A stretch of 64,000 nt of DNA, from positions 2,289,484 to 2,353,483 of the forward strand of contig OZ239146.1 of NCBI GenBank assembly GCA_965194515.1, read 5' to 3'. Below are positions 17,111 through 24,028 of this stretch, one piece after another. The notes beneath the pieces were generated by a model. It did not search any database. It had not been told where the DNA came from and saw nothing but the letters and a program-made list of their open reading frames with translations. The translations under genes were made by a program, and so were the position numbers. The DNA comes from Acidimicrobilacustris europaeus (GTDB taxonomy: Bacteria > Actinomycetota > Acidimicrobiia > Acidimicrobiales > Acidimicrobilacustridaceae). Every line of letters starts with the position of its first letter. Positions within the stretch are counted from its first letter, which is position 1.

Positions 17111-18724
17111 TCAGTCGGTCAGGAGATCTGCGGCGTGCTCGCCGACGAATTCCTCTTCTTGCTCCGCAACGTCATCGATTCGAGGTCGGGCGGGCAAGAA
17201 GAGCAGCACCATCACGACGCCAATAAACGTGGCTGCGGCGGCAGTGAGAACGCCCCAATGGACTGCGCTCACAAAGGCGGAATTGGCCTCGGCATTCACC
17301 GTGGCTGCTTGTTCAGAAAGGCCCATCTCCTGCAATTTTGGAACGAGACCGTTCTTGATTGCGCCAATGCTGTTTTGCGCAGATTCGAGGGCGGCTTGGG
17401 GCAGCGGAAGTCCGAGCCCAGAAAGGAACTCTCCTATCTGATTGCCATAGGTCGTGGCCAGCACCGAGCCAATGACAGCGACACCCAAGGCGCCACCAAC
17501 CTGCCGGGTGGTGTCGTTCACTGCCGATCCAACGCCAGCTTTGAAGATGGGTAGAGACCCCATGACCGATTCGGTAGCCGGAGCCATGGTGAGGCCCATG
17601 CCCGCCGACATCAACATGAGACGCCAGAAAATATCCGAGTACGGCGTATCAACTTGAAGGCCAACCATGCTCAACAATCCGATCGTGACCAGACCAAGTC
17701 CGAACGCAACGGTGATCTTGGATCCAAGGCGCTGAACAACTTTGGAACTGAGAGGTGCCACCACCATCATCGCCAATGCGAATGGAATCATGCGCACCCC
17801 AGTTTGAAGTGGCGAGTAACCAAGAACGAACTGGAAGTACTGCGTCAGCAAGAACAACGATCCAAACATCGAGAAGAACACAAGTGTGATCGCGCCGGCC
17901 GCTGCGGTGAAGCGTGCCTTCTTAAAGAACGTCACATCGAGCATCGGATGATCGCTCTTTGCTTCCCAAATTCCGAACGCGACGAGCAGCGCGATCCCCA
18001 AACCGCCATAGCCAAGTGTCTTTGATGAGGTCCAACCATTGTGGGGCGCCTCGATGATGGCGAAAAGCAGCAGAGCGAGACCAAAGATCGACAGAAGTGC
18101 ACCAATTGGGTCGAGGCGAGGAGCGGACGGATCTTTCGACGTGGGGATGAGAAAGACGCCCGCAATAAGGCCGATCACAACAATTGGGATGTTCACCAAG
18201 AAAACCGAACCCCAATAGAAATGTTCAACAAGAAATCCGCCAGCGAGGGGACCAAGCGCGCCACCGAGCCCTGCGGTTCCGGCCCAAAAGCCAATTGCTT
18301 TTGACCGTTCTCCGGGTGGGAACACATTGGTGATAATCGACAACGTGGCCGGCATGATGAGCGCGCCACCAATACCCATGAACGCTCGCGTTGAAATTAA
18401 TTGGCCCGAAGTAGCAGCCATCGCTGACGCGATCGAGCCGATACCAAAGAGAATGAAGCCGATCTGAAGCGCTCCGCGTCGGCCGAACTTGTCACCAAGG
18501 GCGCCTGCGGTCAGCAACAAACCCGCAAAGACCAAGGTGTAGGAATCAACAATCCACTGAAGGTCGCTTGCCGTGGCGTTCAAGTCATCCTGAATGGTCG
18601 GCAGAGCCACATTCAGAATCGAGTTGTCCAGCACAATCACGAGCAGGCCAAAGCACAGCACCGCCAGAATCGCCCAGCGACGGTCATAGGCCTTGGCTTG
18701 AACGCGTTGAGCAAGAGTTGACAT
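17111..18724 (-). CDS. MFS drug:proton antiporter, DHA2 (EmrB/QacA) type
   Basis: A 537-residue inner-membrane exporter with about 14 hydrophobic helices. Family marks are VIVLDNSILNVALPTIQDDL (motif D1 at the first helix), the loop GALGDKFGRRGALQIG (motif A), and STRAFMGIGGALIMPATLSI (motif B). It likely expels hydrophobic or cationic compounds. I chose the ATG at 18724, six codons inside the longest frame, because GGAAGG lies seven bases before it. The C-terminal tail is acidic. It is followed by dcd on the same strand and has no adjacent TetR/MarR regulator. The substrate is unknown. Confidence 0.92.
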   Translation of the reverse strand: MSTLAQRVQAKAYDRRWAILAVLCFGLLVIVLDNSILNVALPTIQDDLNATASDLQWIVDSYTLVFAGLLLTAGALGDKFGRRGALQIGFILFGIGSIASAMAATSGQLISTRAFMGIGGALIMPATLSIITNVFPPGERSKAIGFWAGTAGLGGALGPLAGGFLVEHFYWGSVFLVNIPIVVIGLIAGVFLIPTSKDPSAPRLDPIGALLSIFGLALLLFAIIEAPHNGWTSSKTLGYGGLGIALLVAFGIWEAKSDHPMLDVTFFKKARFTAAAGAITLVFFSMFGSLFLLTQYFQFVLGYSPLQTGVRMIPFALAMMVVAPLSSKVVQRLGSKITVAFGLGLVTIGLLSMVGLQVDTPYSDIFWRLMLMSAGMGLTMAPATESVMGSLPIFKAGVGSAVNDTTRQVGGALGVAVIGSVLATTYGNQIGEFLSGLGLPLPQAALESAQNSIGAIKNGLVPKLQEMGLSEQAATVNAEANSAFVSAVHWGVLTAAAATFIGVVMVLLFLPARPRIDDVAEQEEEFVGEHAADLLTD

Positions 18725-18796
18725 GGCAAAGCCTTCCATCAAGAGACTGACGGAAGGGTACTGCTCATGTTGTTGAACTCACCGAAAGACGAAAGT

Positions 18797-19255
18797 TCAG
18801 ACTTTCTTTGGTCCCTGAACGGGCATGCCTGGCATGTCCTTCATGTACGAGCTTTCCTCGACTCGCTTCGAGATGCGCCAGCCGTCAGCAGTGCGGACCA
18901 TTTCATCGACGTACCAAAGGCCGCAAGTAAAGACAACGAGTTCTTCACCCATCGGCATGACCATCGGGTTATGACAGATGGTCTTGACCTTGGCGGTGTC
19001 GCCGTCGATCTCGATGCGGCTCGTAGAGATCATGTGCTGGAACGATGCGAACATCGGCATCGCCTCTTTGAGATAGGCGATGGTCTCGGTGGGATTGCCA
19101 ACACTGCCACCGAAGACCGAGTAATCGATGATGGCATCAGTCGTGAAGACGTTGGCCAAATCGTCGAAGTCGCGGTGATCGACGGCGTAGCAGTAGCGGA
19201 CGAGCAGGTCCTGGATCTCCATACGGTCAGAAATCTCTTCGATACTCAGAGTCAT
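18797..19255 (-). CDS. SnoaL-like / NTF2-fold protein
   Basis: A 152-residue protein of the SnoaL/NTF2-like alpha+beta barrel superfamily, used by polyketide cyclases, dehydratases and steroid isomerases. Recognisable are EEISDRMEIQDLLVRYCYAVDHRDFDDLANVFTTDA-type N-terminal features (given here as MEIQDLLVRYCYAVD and DFDDLANVF), a His/Asp pair in that helix, and the C-terminal GWRISKRVEESSYMKDMPGM. The start at 19255 has AAGGGGG six bases upstream. It follows the crotonase and CoA-transferase genes on the same strand, so a role in acyl-CoA or steroid-like degradation is plausible. The substrate cannot be told. Confidence 0.82.
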   Translation of the reverse strand: MTLSIEEISDRMEIQDLLVRYCYAVDHRDFDDLANVFTTDAIIDYSVFGGSVGNPTETIAYLKEAMPMFASFQHMISTSRIEIDGDTAKVKTICHNPMVMPMGEELVVFTCGLWYVDEMVRTADGWRISKRVEESSYMKDMPGMPVQGPKKV

Positions 19256-19286
19256 GATGTCCCCCTTGTTGAACGTGAATTGGACT

Positions 19287-20084
19287 TTAGAACGATTCCT
19301 CGGGTGTCCACACAAAATTCGGTGACCGGCGCTCGGCGAAGGCCGCAACCCCTTCGGGCATGTCTGGGTTGTCGGCCAAGACTGGGGCCCACCGCTCGAT
19401 CATTGCCGCCGATATCGCACCATCCGCTGCGACCTCGTTCACCATTTCCTTCGAAATCATTTGCGTGAGCTGCGAACGCTCATTCGCTAGCAATGAGGTG
19501 AACGCTCCAAGGCGTTCGATCGCAACCTCTGGTTCAGCGACTTCGTCAACCAGTCCGATACGAAGCGCGCGTTCAGCATCAATCAATTCCGCCGAGAACA
19601 ACAGGTGCTTCGCGGCCGATGGACCAACCAATCGAACAGCGCGTTCAAGGGCGTAGGTCGGATATGCGATGCCAAGACGCGCCGGGGTGATGCCGAACTT
19701 GGCGGTGGTGTCAGCAAAGCGAAGATCGCATGCGCCCGCGATCTGCACGCCGCCGCCTACACACGAGCCAGTGATGAATGCGATTGTTGGCCGCGGGAAC
19801 GCAGCGAGTGCTTCTTCCGCTTCTCGGTTTTGTGATTGGTAGTCCGAACTCATTCCACCGCTGAATCCGCCGATGTCGGCACCAGCGCAGAAATGTCCGC
19901 CGACTCCGCGCACTACCAACACTCGAACCGAATGATCACGAGCAAGTTCATGGCAGGACTCGGCCAACGCTGTCCACATTTCGTGTGACATCGCATTGCG
20001 CTTCTCGGCACGATTCAGCCAGATCGTGGCAACCGATTCGGCCTTCGTCACAACAATCGGGTCTGTTCCTAATGAGTCAGTCAT
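19287..20084 (-). CDS. Crotonase-superfamily protein (enoyl-CoA hydratase/isomerase-like)
   Basis: A 265-residue CoA-binding enzyme. The oxyanion-hole segments are present: VVRGVGGHFCAGADIGGFSG near residue 60 and ITGSCVGGGVQIAGACDLRF near residue 110. The region that in true hydratases reads F-G-x-P-E-I carries FGITPARLG instead, and the second catalytic Glu position is also not Glu (AAKHLLFSAE). It is therefore probably not a classical enoyl-CoA hydratase but an isomerase, hydrolase or ligand-binding relative. It overlaps the preceding CoA-transferase by four bases and sits 31 bases before the SnoaL-like gene, giving a three-gene operon. Confidence 0.88.
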   Translation of the reverse strand: MTDSLGTDPIVVTKAESVATIWLNRAEKRNAMSHEMWTALAESCHELARDHSVRVLVVRGVGGHFCAGADIGGFSGGMSSDYQSQNREAEEALAAFPRPTIAFITGSCVGGGVQIAGACDLRFADTTAKFGITPARLGIAYPTYALERAVRLVGPSAAKHLLFSAELIDAERALRIGLVDEVAEPEVAIERLGAFTSLLANERSQLTQMISKEMVNEVAADGAISAAMIERWAPVLADNPDMPEGVAAFAERRSPNFVWTPEESF

Positions 20085-21271
20085 TGAAGTCCTGCTTCTT
20101 TGAGAATTTGATCGCGGTGTTCGTCGAGTCGAGGCGGTCGAAATCGCACACCAGTGTGATCGCGACTCATCTTGATTGGTTGACCAGCGAGGTGCACTGG
20201 ACGTGAGCCATCGGGTTGTTCGACTTCCACGACCATGTCGCGACCGGCAAAGTGAGGATCGGCGAAAACGTCAGCCATCGTGTTCACCGGACCAACGGGA
20301 ACGTCGCCTCCAAGCAGTGCAACGATTTCTGCAGTGGTCTTGGTGCGCGACCATGCAGTGACTTCATCGTTGAGCGCAACACGATTCGCAACTCGCGTAT
20401 GAAACTCAGCGAAGCGTTCATCAGTTGCGAGATCGGGTCGACCCATGAGATCGCACAGTCTGCGAAAGAGCGCTTCTTGGCCGGCGGCAATTCCGCAGTG
20501 ACCATCGAGCGTTGGGTAGACATCAAATGGCGCAATGATCGGATGACCGTTTCCCGACGGCCGGGGAACCTCGCCGGTGTAGTCGTACTGGTATACCGCG
20601 CCTTCGCAAAGGCTGAGCACCGCATCGACCATCGCTACGTCAACGAACTGCCCTTTGCCGAAACGAAGCGCGGACACGAGCGCAGCGAGCACCCCCACCG
20701 CGGCCAACGCGCCGGAATAAATATCTCCGATACTCGGACCAGCCTTCATGACGGTTCCGTCAGCCGCTCCTGTCACCGAAATCAGCCCGCCCATTGCCTG
20801 GGCAACGATGTCGAAGGCGGGCCAGTCGACATACGGGCTCTTTCCGGTTCGTGGATCACCGAAGCCTCGAATGGCGGTGTACACAAGTCGATCGTTCACC
20901 GCCGCCAACGTCTCGTACCCGAGACCAAGACGATCCATGACTCCCGCGCGCGAGTTCTCAACCAGCGCATCGGCCGTGCGCACTAACGCGAGGAAGATCT
21001 CACAGTCGTCAGGATCTTTGAGATCAAGGGCAATCGATCGCTTCCCACGATTGATTGATGCGAAATAACCGCCGTAGGCGCGCTCGGTATCTTCCGCGGT
21101 GAACGGCCCGGCGTTTCTTGTCATATCCCCGGTCGGCGGTTCGATCTTGATGACGTCAGCGCCAAGATCGGCCAGCATCATCGTGCAATAGGGACCAGAG
21201 AGCGCCTGGGTGACATCAAGAATGCGAAGACCGGCAAGCGGACCAGGGCTATTGAGTTCGGTCATTTCCAC
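20081..21271 (-). CDS. CaiB/BaiF family (class III) CoA-transferase
   Basis: Moves CoA between carboxylic acids. The 396-residue protein begins with GPLAGLRILDVTQALSGPYC, continues with LADLGADVIKIEPPTGD and NRGKRSIALDLKDPD, and carries the segment GPSIGDIYSGALA, whose Asp corresponds to the acyl-accepting Asp of formyl-CoA transferase. DWPAFDIVAQAMGGLISVTG is also family-typical. It is the first gene of the operon with the crotonase and SnoaL-like proteins, suggesting activation and processing of a specific acyl substrate. The start at 21271 begins MEMTELNSPG; ATG at 21265 is an alternative. Confidence 0.92.
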   Translation of the reverse strand: MEMTELNSPGPLAGLRILDVTQALSGPYCTMMLADLGADVIKIEPPTGDMTRNAGPFTAEDTERAYGGYFASINRGKRSIALDLKDPDDCEIFLALVRTADALVENSRAGVMDRLGLGYETLAAVNDRLVYTAIRGFGDPRTGKSPYVDWPAFDIVAQAMGGLISVTGAADGTVMKAGPSIGDIYSGALAAVGVLAALVSALRFGKGQFVDVAMVDAVLSLCEGAVYQYDYTGEVPRPSGNGHPIIAPFDVYPTLDGHCGIAAGQEALFRRLCDLMGRPDLATDERFAEFHTRVANRVALNDEVTAWSRTKTTAEIVALLGGDVPVGPVNTMADVFADPHFAGRDMVVEVEQPDGSRPVHLAGQPIKMSRDHTGVRFRPPRLDEHRDQILKEAGLQ

Positions 21272-21369
21272 ATCCCCTCATGGGTGGGATGAATCTAGGA
21301 CACTCATCGCCCGCTAGGTCGTGGTGAAACCCGCTGGCTAGAGTCACCAAGCTCCTGTTCACAGGACGC

Positions 21370-21440
21370 GCGGGTGTAGTTCAGAGGCAGAACATCAGCT
21401 TCCCAAGCTGAGAACGCGGGTTCGATTCCCGTCACCCGCT
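21370..21440 (+). tRNA. tRNA-Gly (anticodon CCC)
   Basis: Complete 71-base cloverleaf. The acceptor stem GCGGGTG pairs with CACCCGC. The anticodon stem TCAGC/GCTGA encloses the loop TTCCCAA, giving anticodon CCC. The T arm is CGGGT-TCGATTC-CCGTC with the invariant TTC. The discriminator base is T and CCA is not encoded, as is usual in actinobacteria. It stands alone between the CoA-transferase and the repeat-protein gene. Confidence 0.95.
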
Positions 21441-21488
21441 CTCACGAAGTGACTCACGGTCTCACGAATCGGGAGGAGCGAAGCGACG

Positions 21489-21523
21489 GATCCCATCACC
21501 CGCTCGGACGAAGTGACACACGG
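21489..21523 (+). repeat. Degenerate copy of the tRNA-Gly 3' end and flank
   Basis: This 35-base segment repeats 21425-21459 (the last 16 bases of tRNA-Gly plus 19 bases beyond) with about five mismatches. The shared core is TCACCCGCTC followed after two differing bases by ACGAAGTGAC. Such direct repeats of a tRNA 3' end can be integrase attachment-site remnants or local duplication. No integrase or element lies between the copies, which start 64 bases apart. Confidence 0.65.
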
Positions 21524-21855
21524 AGACCGCCAAGTACAACCAGCGCGGTCAGTGCAATTGCGGCGATCGCTGGCGATCGCGCTGGAAGAGATCGCCAGGC
21601 ACCCACAGCGTTGATCGACAGCACCGATCCTGAGCTCCCAATCGACAGGATCGAGCCAGCGGAACCAATCGAAAGGATTGATCCAACAGAGCCGATGCTC
21701 GCTATCGAACCGGCGCTACCGATGGAGGCGATTGAACCAGCGGAACCAATTGAGGCAATCGAACCTGCAGAACCAATCGAGGCGATTGAACCAGCCGAAC
21801 CAATTGAGGCAATCGAAATTGTCGACGATTTCATGCCCCTTACTGTGCGTTCCAT
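21496..21855 (-). CDS. Nonapeptide-repeat membrane-anchored protein (SIASIGSAG repeats)
   Basis: A 119-residue protein of unknown function. Residues 12-83 are about eight tandem copies of a nine-residue unit, consensus SIASIGSAG, drifting to SILSIGSAG and SVLSINAVG. A short Arg-containing linker then precedes one strongly hydrophobic segment (SPAIAAIALTALVVLGGL), probably a membrane helix, and a basic tail. Ile/Ser/Gly periodicity suggests a beta-solenoid-like or self-associating rod. The plus strand is also open across the repeats, with wobble positions coinciding, so coding strand is not proven. I favour minus because it gives a membrane helix and a sensible N-terminus. The last codons lie inside the copied tRNA end. 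I recall similar Ser-Ile-Gly repeat proteins in other actinobacteria but cannot verify this. Confidence 0.6.
   Translation of the reverse strand: MERTVRGMKSSTISIASIGSAGSIASIGSAGSIASIGSAGSIASIGSAGSIASIGSVGSILSIGSAGSILSIGSSGSVLSINAVGAWRSLPARSPAIAAIALTALVVLGGLRVSLRPSG
21600..21820. repeat. 27-base tandem repeat array
   Basis: About eight head-to-tail copies of a 27-base unit, most regular at 21715-21815, underlying the nonapeptide repeats. Copies differ mainly at third codon positions (for example ATT/ATC, GAA/GAG, GCC/GCA/GCG on the plus strand), so the array has been diverging under coding constraint and is not a fresh slippage product. There are no unique spacers, so it is not a CRISPR array. 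Confidence 0.85.
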
Positions 21856-21942
21856 CCCTCAAGCGTAATGAGCCCGCTTGCCTGCACCCCTCCGCGAGGT
21901 TCCCGCCACTACATTCCCTCTAGGCACATCTGCCTCACGAAC

Positions 21943-22425
21943 ATGGAGAAATCGTTGAAGAATCGTCTCGTCGTCGCTGGTATTGCAATGCTCGCCCTCG
22001 CCGGCCTCGCCGTCGCTGGTTGCAGTTCGGACAAGAAGGACTCCGCGTCCACCACGACTGCTGCCCCGACCACCACAGCCAAGTCCACATCTTCGACTGT
22101 TGGAAACGTGCTTCCTCCAATCATCATCACGCCACAAATGGTGAACGCCAATGAAGGCGGCACCCAGCCGGTTCCCGCCATCAAGGTCGGCGACACCGTC
22201 GTATTCAACATGGGAACCATCGCGAAGGGCGTCACTATCTCAATCGCTCCCAACACCAACCCATCGGTCTTCGAAGTGACATCGAAGGGAACGAACGACG
22301 GCACGGTGTCGATGAACGCTGGCGGCAAGGCCATCGCTGCCGGTACGACTCAGGTGAGCCTCGGTGCAGGCGGCGCAGGCGTCGAGAACTTTCTCGGCAC
22401 TTACACCCTTGTCATTACGAAGTAA
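21943..22425 (+). CDS. Secreted lipoprotein, beta-rich, function unknown
   Basis: A 160-residue exported protein. The start at 21943 gives a lipoprotein signal: basic MEKSLKNR, hydrophobic core VVAGIAMLALAGLAVAG, and lipobox ending at Cys near residue 25 (LAVAGC). A Ser/Thr/Ala linker follows (STTTAAPTTTAKSTSST), then a ~110-residue domain rich in Val, Thr and Gly with VGDTVVFNMG and AGTTQVSLGAGGAG. This resembles a small extracellular beta-sandwich. The longer upstream frame lacks signal features. A strong terminator follows at 22448. No enzymatic motif is visible. Confidence 0.82.
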   Translation: MEKSLKNRLVVAGIAMLALAGLAVAGCSSDKKDSASTTTAAPTTTAKSTSSTVGNVLPPIIITPQMVNANEGGTQPVPAIKVGDTVVFNMGTIAKGVTISIAPNTNPSVFEVTSKGTNDGTVSMNAGGKAIAAGTTQVSLGAGGAGVENFLGTYTLVITK

Positions 22426-22447
22426 CGAACATCACAGTCATTGAATT

Positions 22448-22480
22448 GGTGCCGTCCTTCGGGGCGGCACCTTTCGTTTT
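22448..22480 (+). terminator. Rho-independent terminator after the lipoprotein gene
   Basis: Stem GGTGCCGTCC / GGGCGGCACC with a TTCG tetraloop and one G-T pair, followed by TTTCGTTTT. It begins 22 bases after the lipoprotein stop codon. Confidence 0.85.
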
Positions 22481-22519
22481 CGTGCTACAACTCTTTGACC
22501 ATCACAGAGGGGGAATCCG

Positions 22520-22804
22520 ATGATCCGACTGAGCGTGCTCTACCCAAAGACCGACGGCGCGTCGTTCGACCACGACTACTACCGCGACAGCCATGTACCG
22601 CTGGCGCTCAAGACCTGGGGTCTCGACTCCGCCGAGATCGACAAGGGCATCGACGGCCCCTACGAAGCGGCAGTCCACTTCACCTTTGACTCGATGGAAG
22701 CGTTCGGTGCCGCTCTTGGTGCACCGGGCACCGCCGATGTGCAGGCCGATGTCGCGAACTACACGACAATCGTGCCGGCAATGCAGATCAGCGAAATCGT
22801 CTGA
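22520..22804 (+). CDS. EthD-family small protein
   Basis: A 94-residue protein with the dimeric alpha+beta barrel of the EthD family: it begins MIRLSVLYPK, then FDHDYYRDSHVPLALKTWG with the conserved H-x-P motif, and ends ANYTTIVPAMQISEIV. EthD proteins accompany degradation pathways, for example ethyl tert-butyl ether breakdown, often without known catalysis. GAGGGGG lies six bases before the ATG. It is convergent with the luciferase-like gene, and no P450 or ferredoxin genes lie nearby, so the role here is open. Confidence 0.85.
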   Translation: MIRLSVLYPKTDGASFDHDYYRDSHVPLALKTWGLDSAEIDKGIDGPYEAAVHFTFDSMEAFGAALGAPGTADVQADVANYTTIVPAMQISEIV

Positions 22805-22816
22805 CCAAGCCTGGCG

Positions 22817-23797
22817 TTACAGGTTTGGAATCACCTGGGTCTCAATCAGTTTGAGACTCTTCCATGCGAACTCCGGCGGAAGACCACCGACCAATGGATG
22901 CAGCATGCAAAAGGCAAACGGGCCCTTTTCGGTGAGTTCGGCAACGAGTTCTTCCGGAGTGACCACGCGGTATTGGCCCGTTGCGCGCAATGCATCGGAA
23001 TCATTCACGCGCACAAAACCGGTTGCCCCCTCGATACCTGCGCTCGCAGCCCAATCGCCATACGCGTTGACCTCGTGCATTGCATACGGGGCAAGTTCGT
23101 CCCACCCTTGATCGACATCGGTTGCGACATGAATGACGGAAGTGTCACCCCCCATGTACGGACCCGGATCGGGCTTACCCAACTTTGCGCATTCATCGAC
23201 ATAGAACTCCCAAATTTCGGGAATCGATGGAATGAAGCCATCAGCAATACGCGCGGCGCGACGAGCTGCTGCTTCCACCGAACCACCCAGTGAGATCGGG
23301 GGACCACCGATCTGAGCCGGCGTCGGCAAGACCTGCACGGTGCGGCCGCGGAACTCGAATGGTTCACCAGTCCAGGCCTGCTTCAACGTTGCGACTGCTT
23401 CAGTTGTGCGTGCTGCTCGCTTCGAAAGCGGAACGTCGAACATTTCGAATTCCGAACTCACATACCCATTGGTGAGTGTGAGATCGAGTCGGCCACCGCT
23501 AATGAGATCGACAACGGCCACGTCTTCGGCCAAGCGGAGCGGATCGTGGAACGAACTCACCATGGCCGAAATGCCGATACGGATAGTCGACGAGCGCGCG
23601 GCCATCGCTGCAGCCAACGGGAGCGGTGAAGGGAGGTATCCGTCGGGTGATCCGTGATGTTCGGAAAGGATCGCTGTGACGAAACCCAAAGAATCGGCCC
23701 ACTCGACCATGTCGACCGACGCGGCATAGCGATCAGCACGAGTTCCGGGCGCCGTCGCCGGCATGCGCATATCAAAGCGGATTCCAAAAAACGCCAT
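22817..23797 (-). CDS. LLM-class (luciferase-like) flavin/F420-dependent oxidoreductase
   Basis: A 326-residue TIM-barrel oxidoreductase of the bacterial luciferase superfamily. Typical segments are WADSLGFVTAILSEHHGSPD near residue 43, then TIRIGISAMVSSFHDPLRLAEDVAVVD, then SGGRLDLTLTNGY, and GGPPISLGGSVEAAARRAARIADGF in the C-terminal half. It could use FMNH2 or F420; the window also contains a Ddn-like F420-type enzyme. GGGGG five bases before the ATG at 23797 decides the start over an in-frame ATG nine codons upstream. The substrate is unknown. Confidence 0.9.
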   Translation of the reverse strand: MAFFGIRFDMRMPATAPGTRADRYAASVDMVEWADSLGFVTAILSEHHGSPDGYLPSPLPLAAAMAARSSTIRIGISAMVSSFHDPLRLAEDVAVVDLISGGRLDLTLTNGYVSSEFEMFDVPLSKRAARTTEAVATLKQAWTGEPFEFRGRTVQVLPTPAQIGGPPISLGGSVEAAARRAARIADGFIPSIPEIWEFYVDECAKLGKPDPGPYMGGDTSVIHVATDVDQGWDELAPYAMHEVNAYGDWAASAGIEGATGFVRVNDSDALRATGQYRVVTPEELVAELTEKGPFAFCMLHPLVGGLPPEFAWKSLKLIETQVIPNL

Positions 23798-23818
23798 CTG
23801 TGCCCCCAAGAAGTGTGT

Positions 23819-23841
23819 GATCACGATGGTACGGCGTGATC
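23819..23841. promoter_or_regulatory. Short palindrome in the divergent intergenic region (candidate operator)
   Basis: Arms GATCACG (23819-23825) and CGTGATC (23835-23841) with a 9-base spacer lie 22 bases upstream of the LLM oxidoreductase start, in the 231-base gap before the divergent phosphodiester glycosidase gene. A 7-base repeat of this kind could be chance; no adjacent regulator gene supports it. Confidence 0.3.
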
Positions 23842-24028
23842 GTCGCGGCTGCGCCGCCGTTCAAGCCACCGGCAGTCGCCCCCTCCTTCGACCAAGCCAA
23901 CGAACCAGGCTCGAGCACTTCAACTTCTCAAACATCGTCGAACCTTTTGCTGTCCTGATATCGGGCACCTTCTGCCGTAGGATCACCACTCGTCCTTTCG
24001 TTCATTCGACCCTCTGCCGGCGGTAGTT

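Noticed and set aside
21600..21820. CRISPR array
   Set aside because: The 27-base units are contiguous with no unique spacers, and there are no cas genes in the window.
21449..21868. Plus-strand frame with IEPAEP repeats as a separate protein
   Set aside because: It is the mirror of the SIASIGSAG repeats, starts just past the tRNA, lacks a ribosome binding site and has no membrane or signal segment. The minus-strand reading is more sensible, though not proven.
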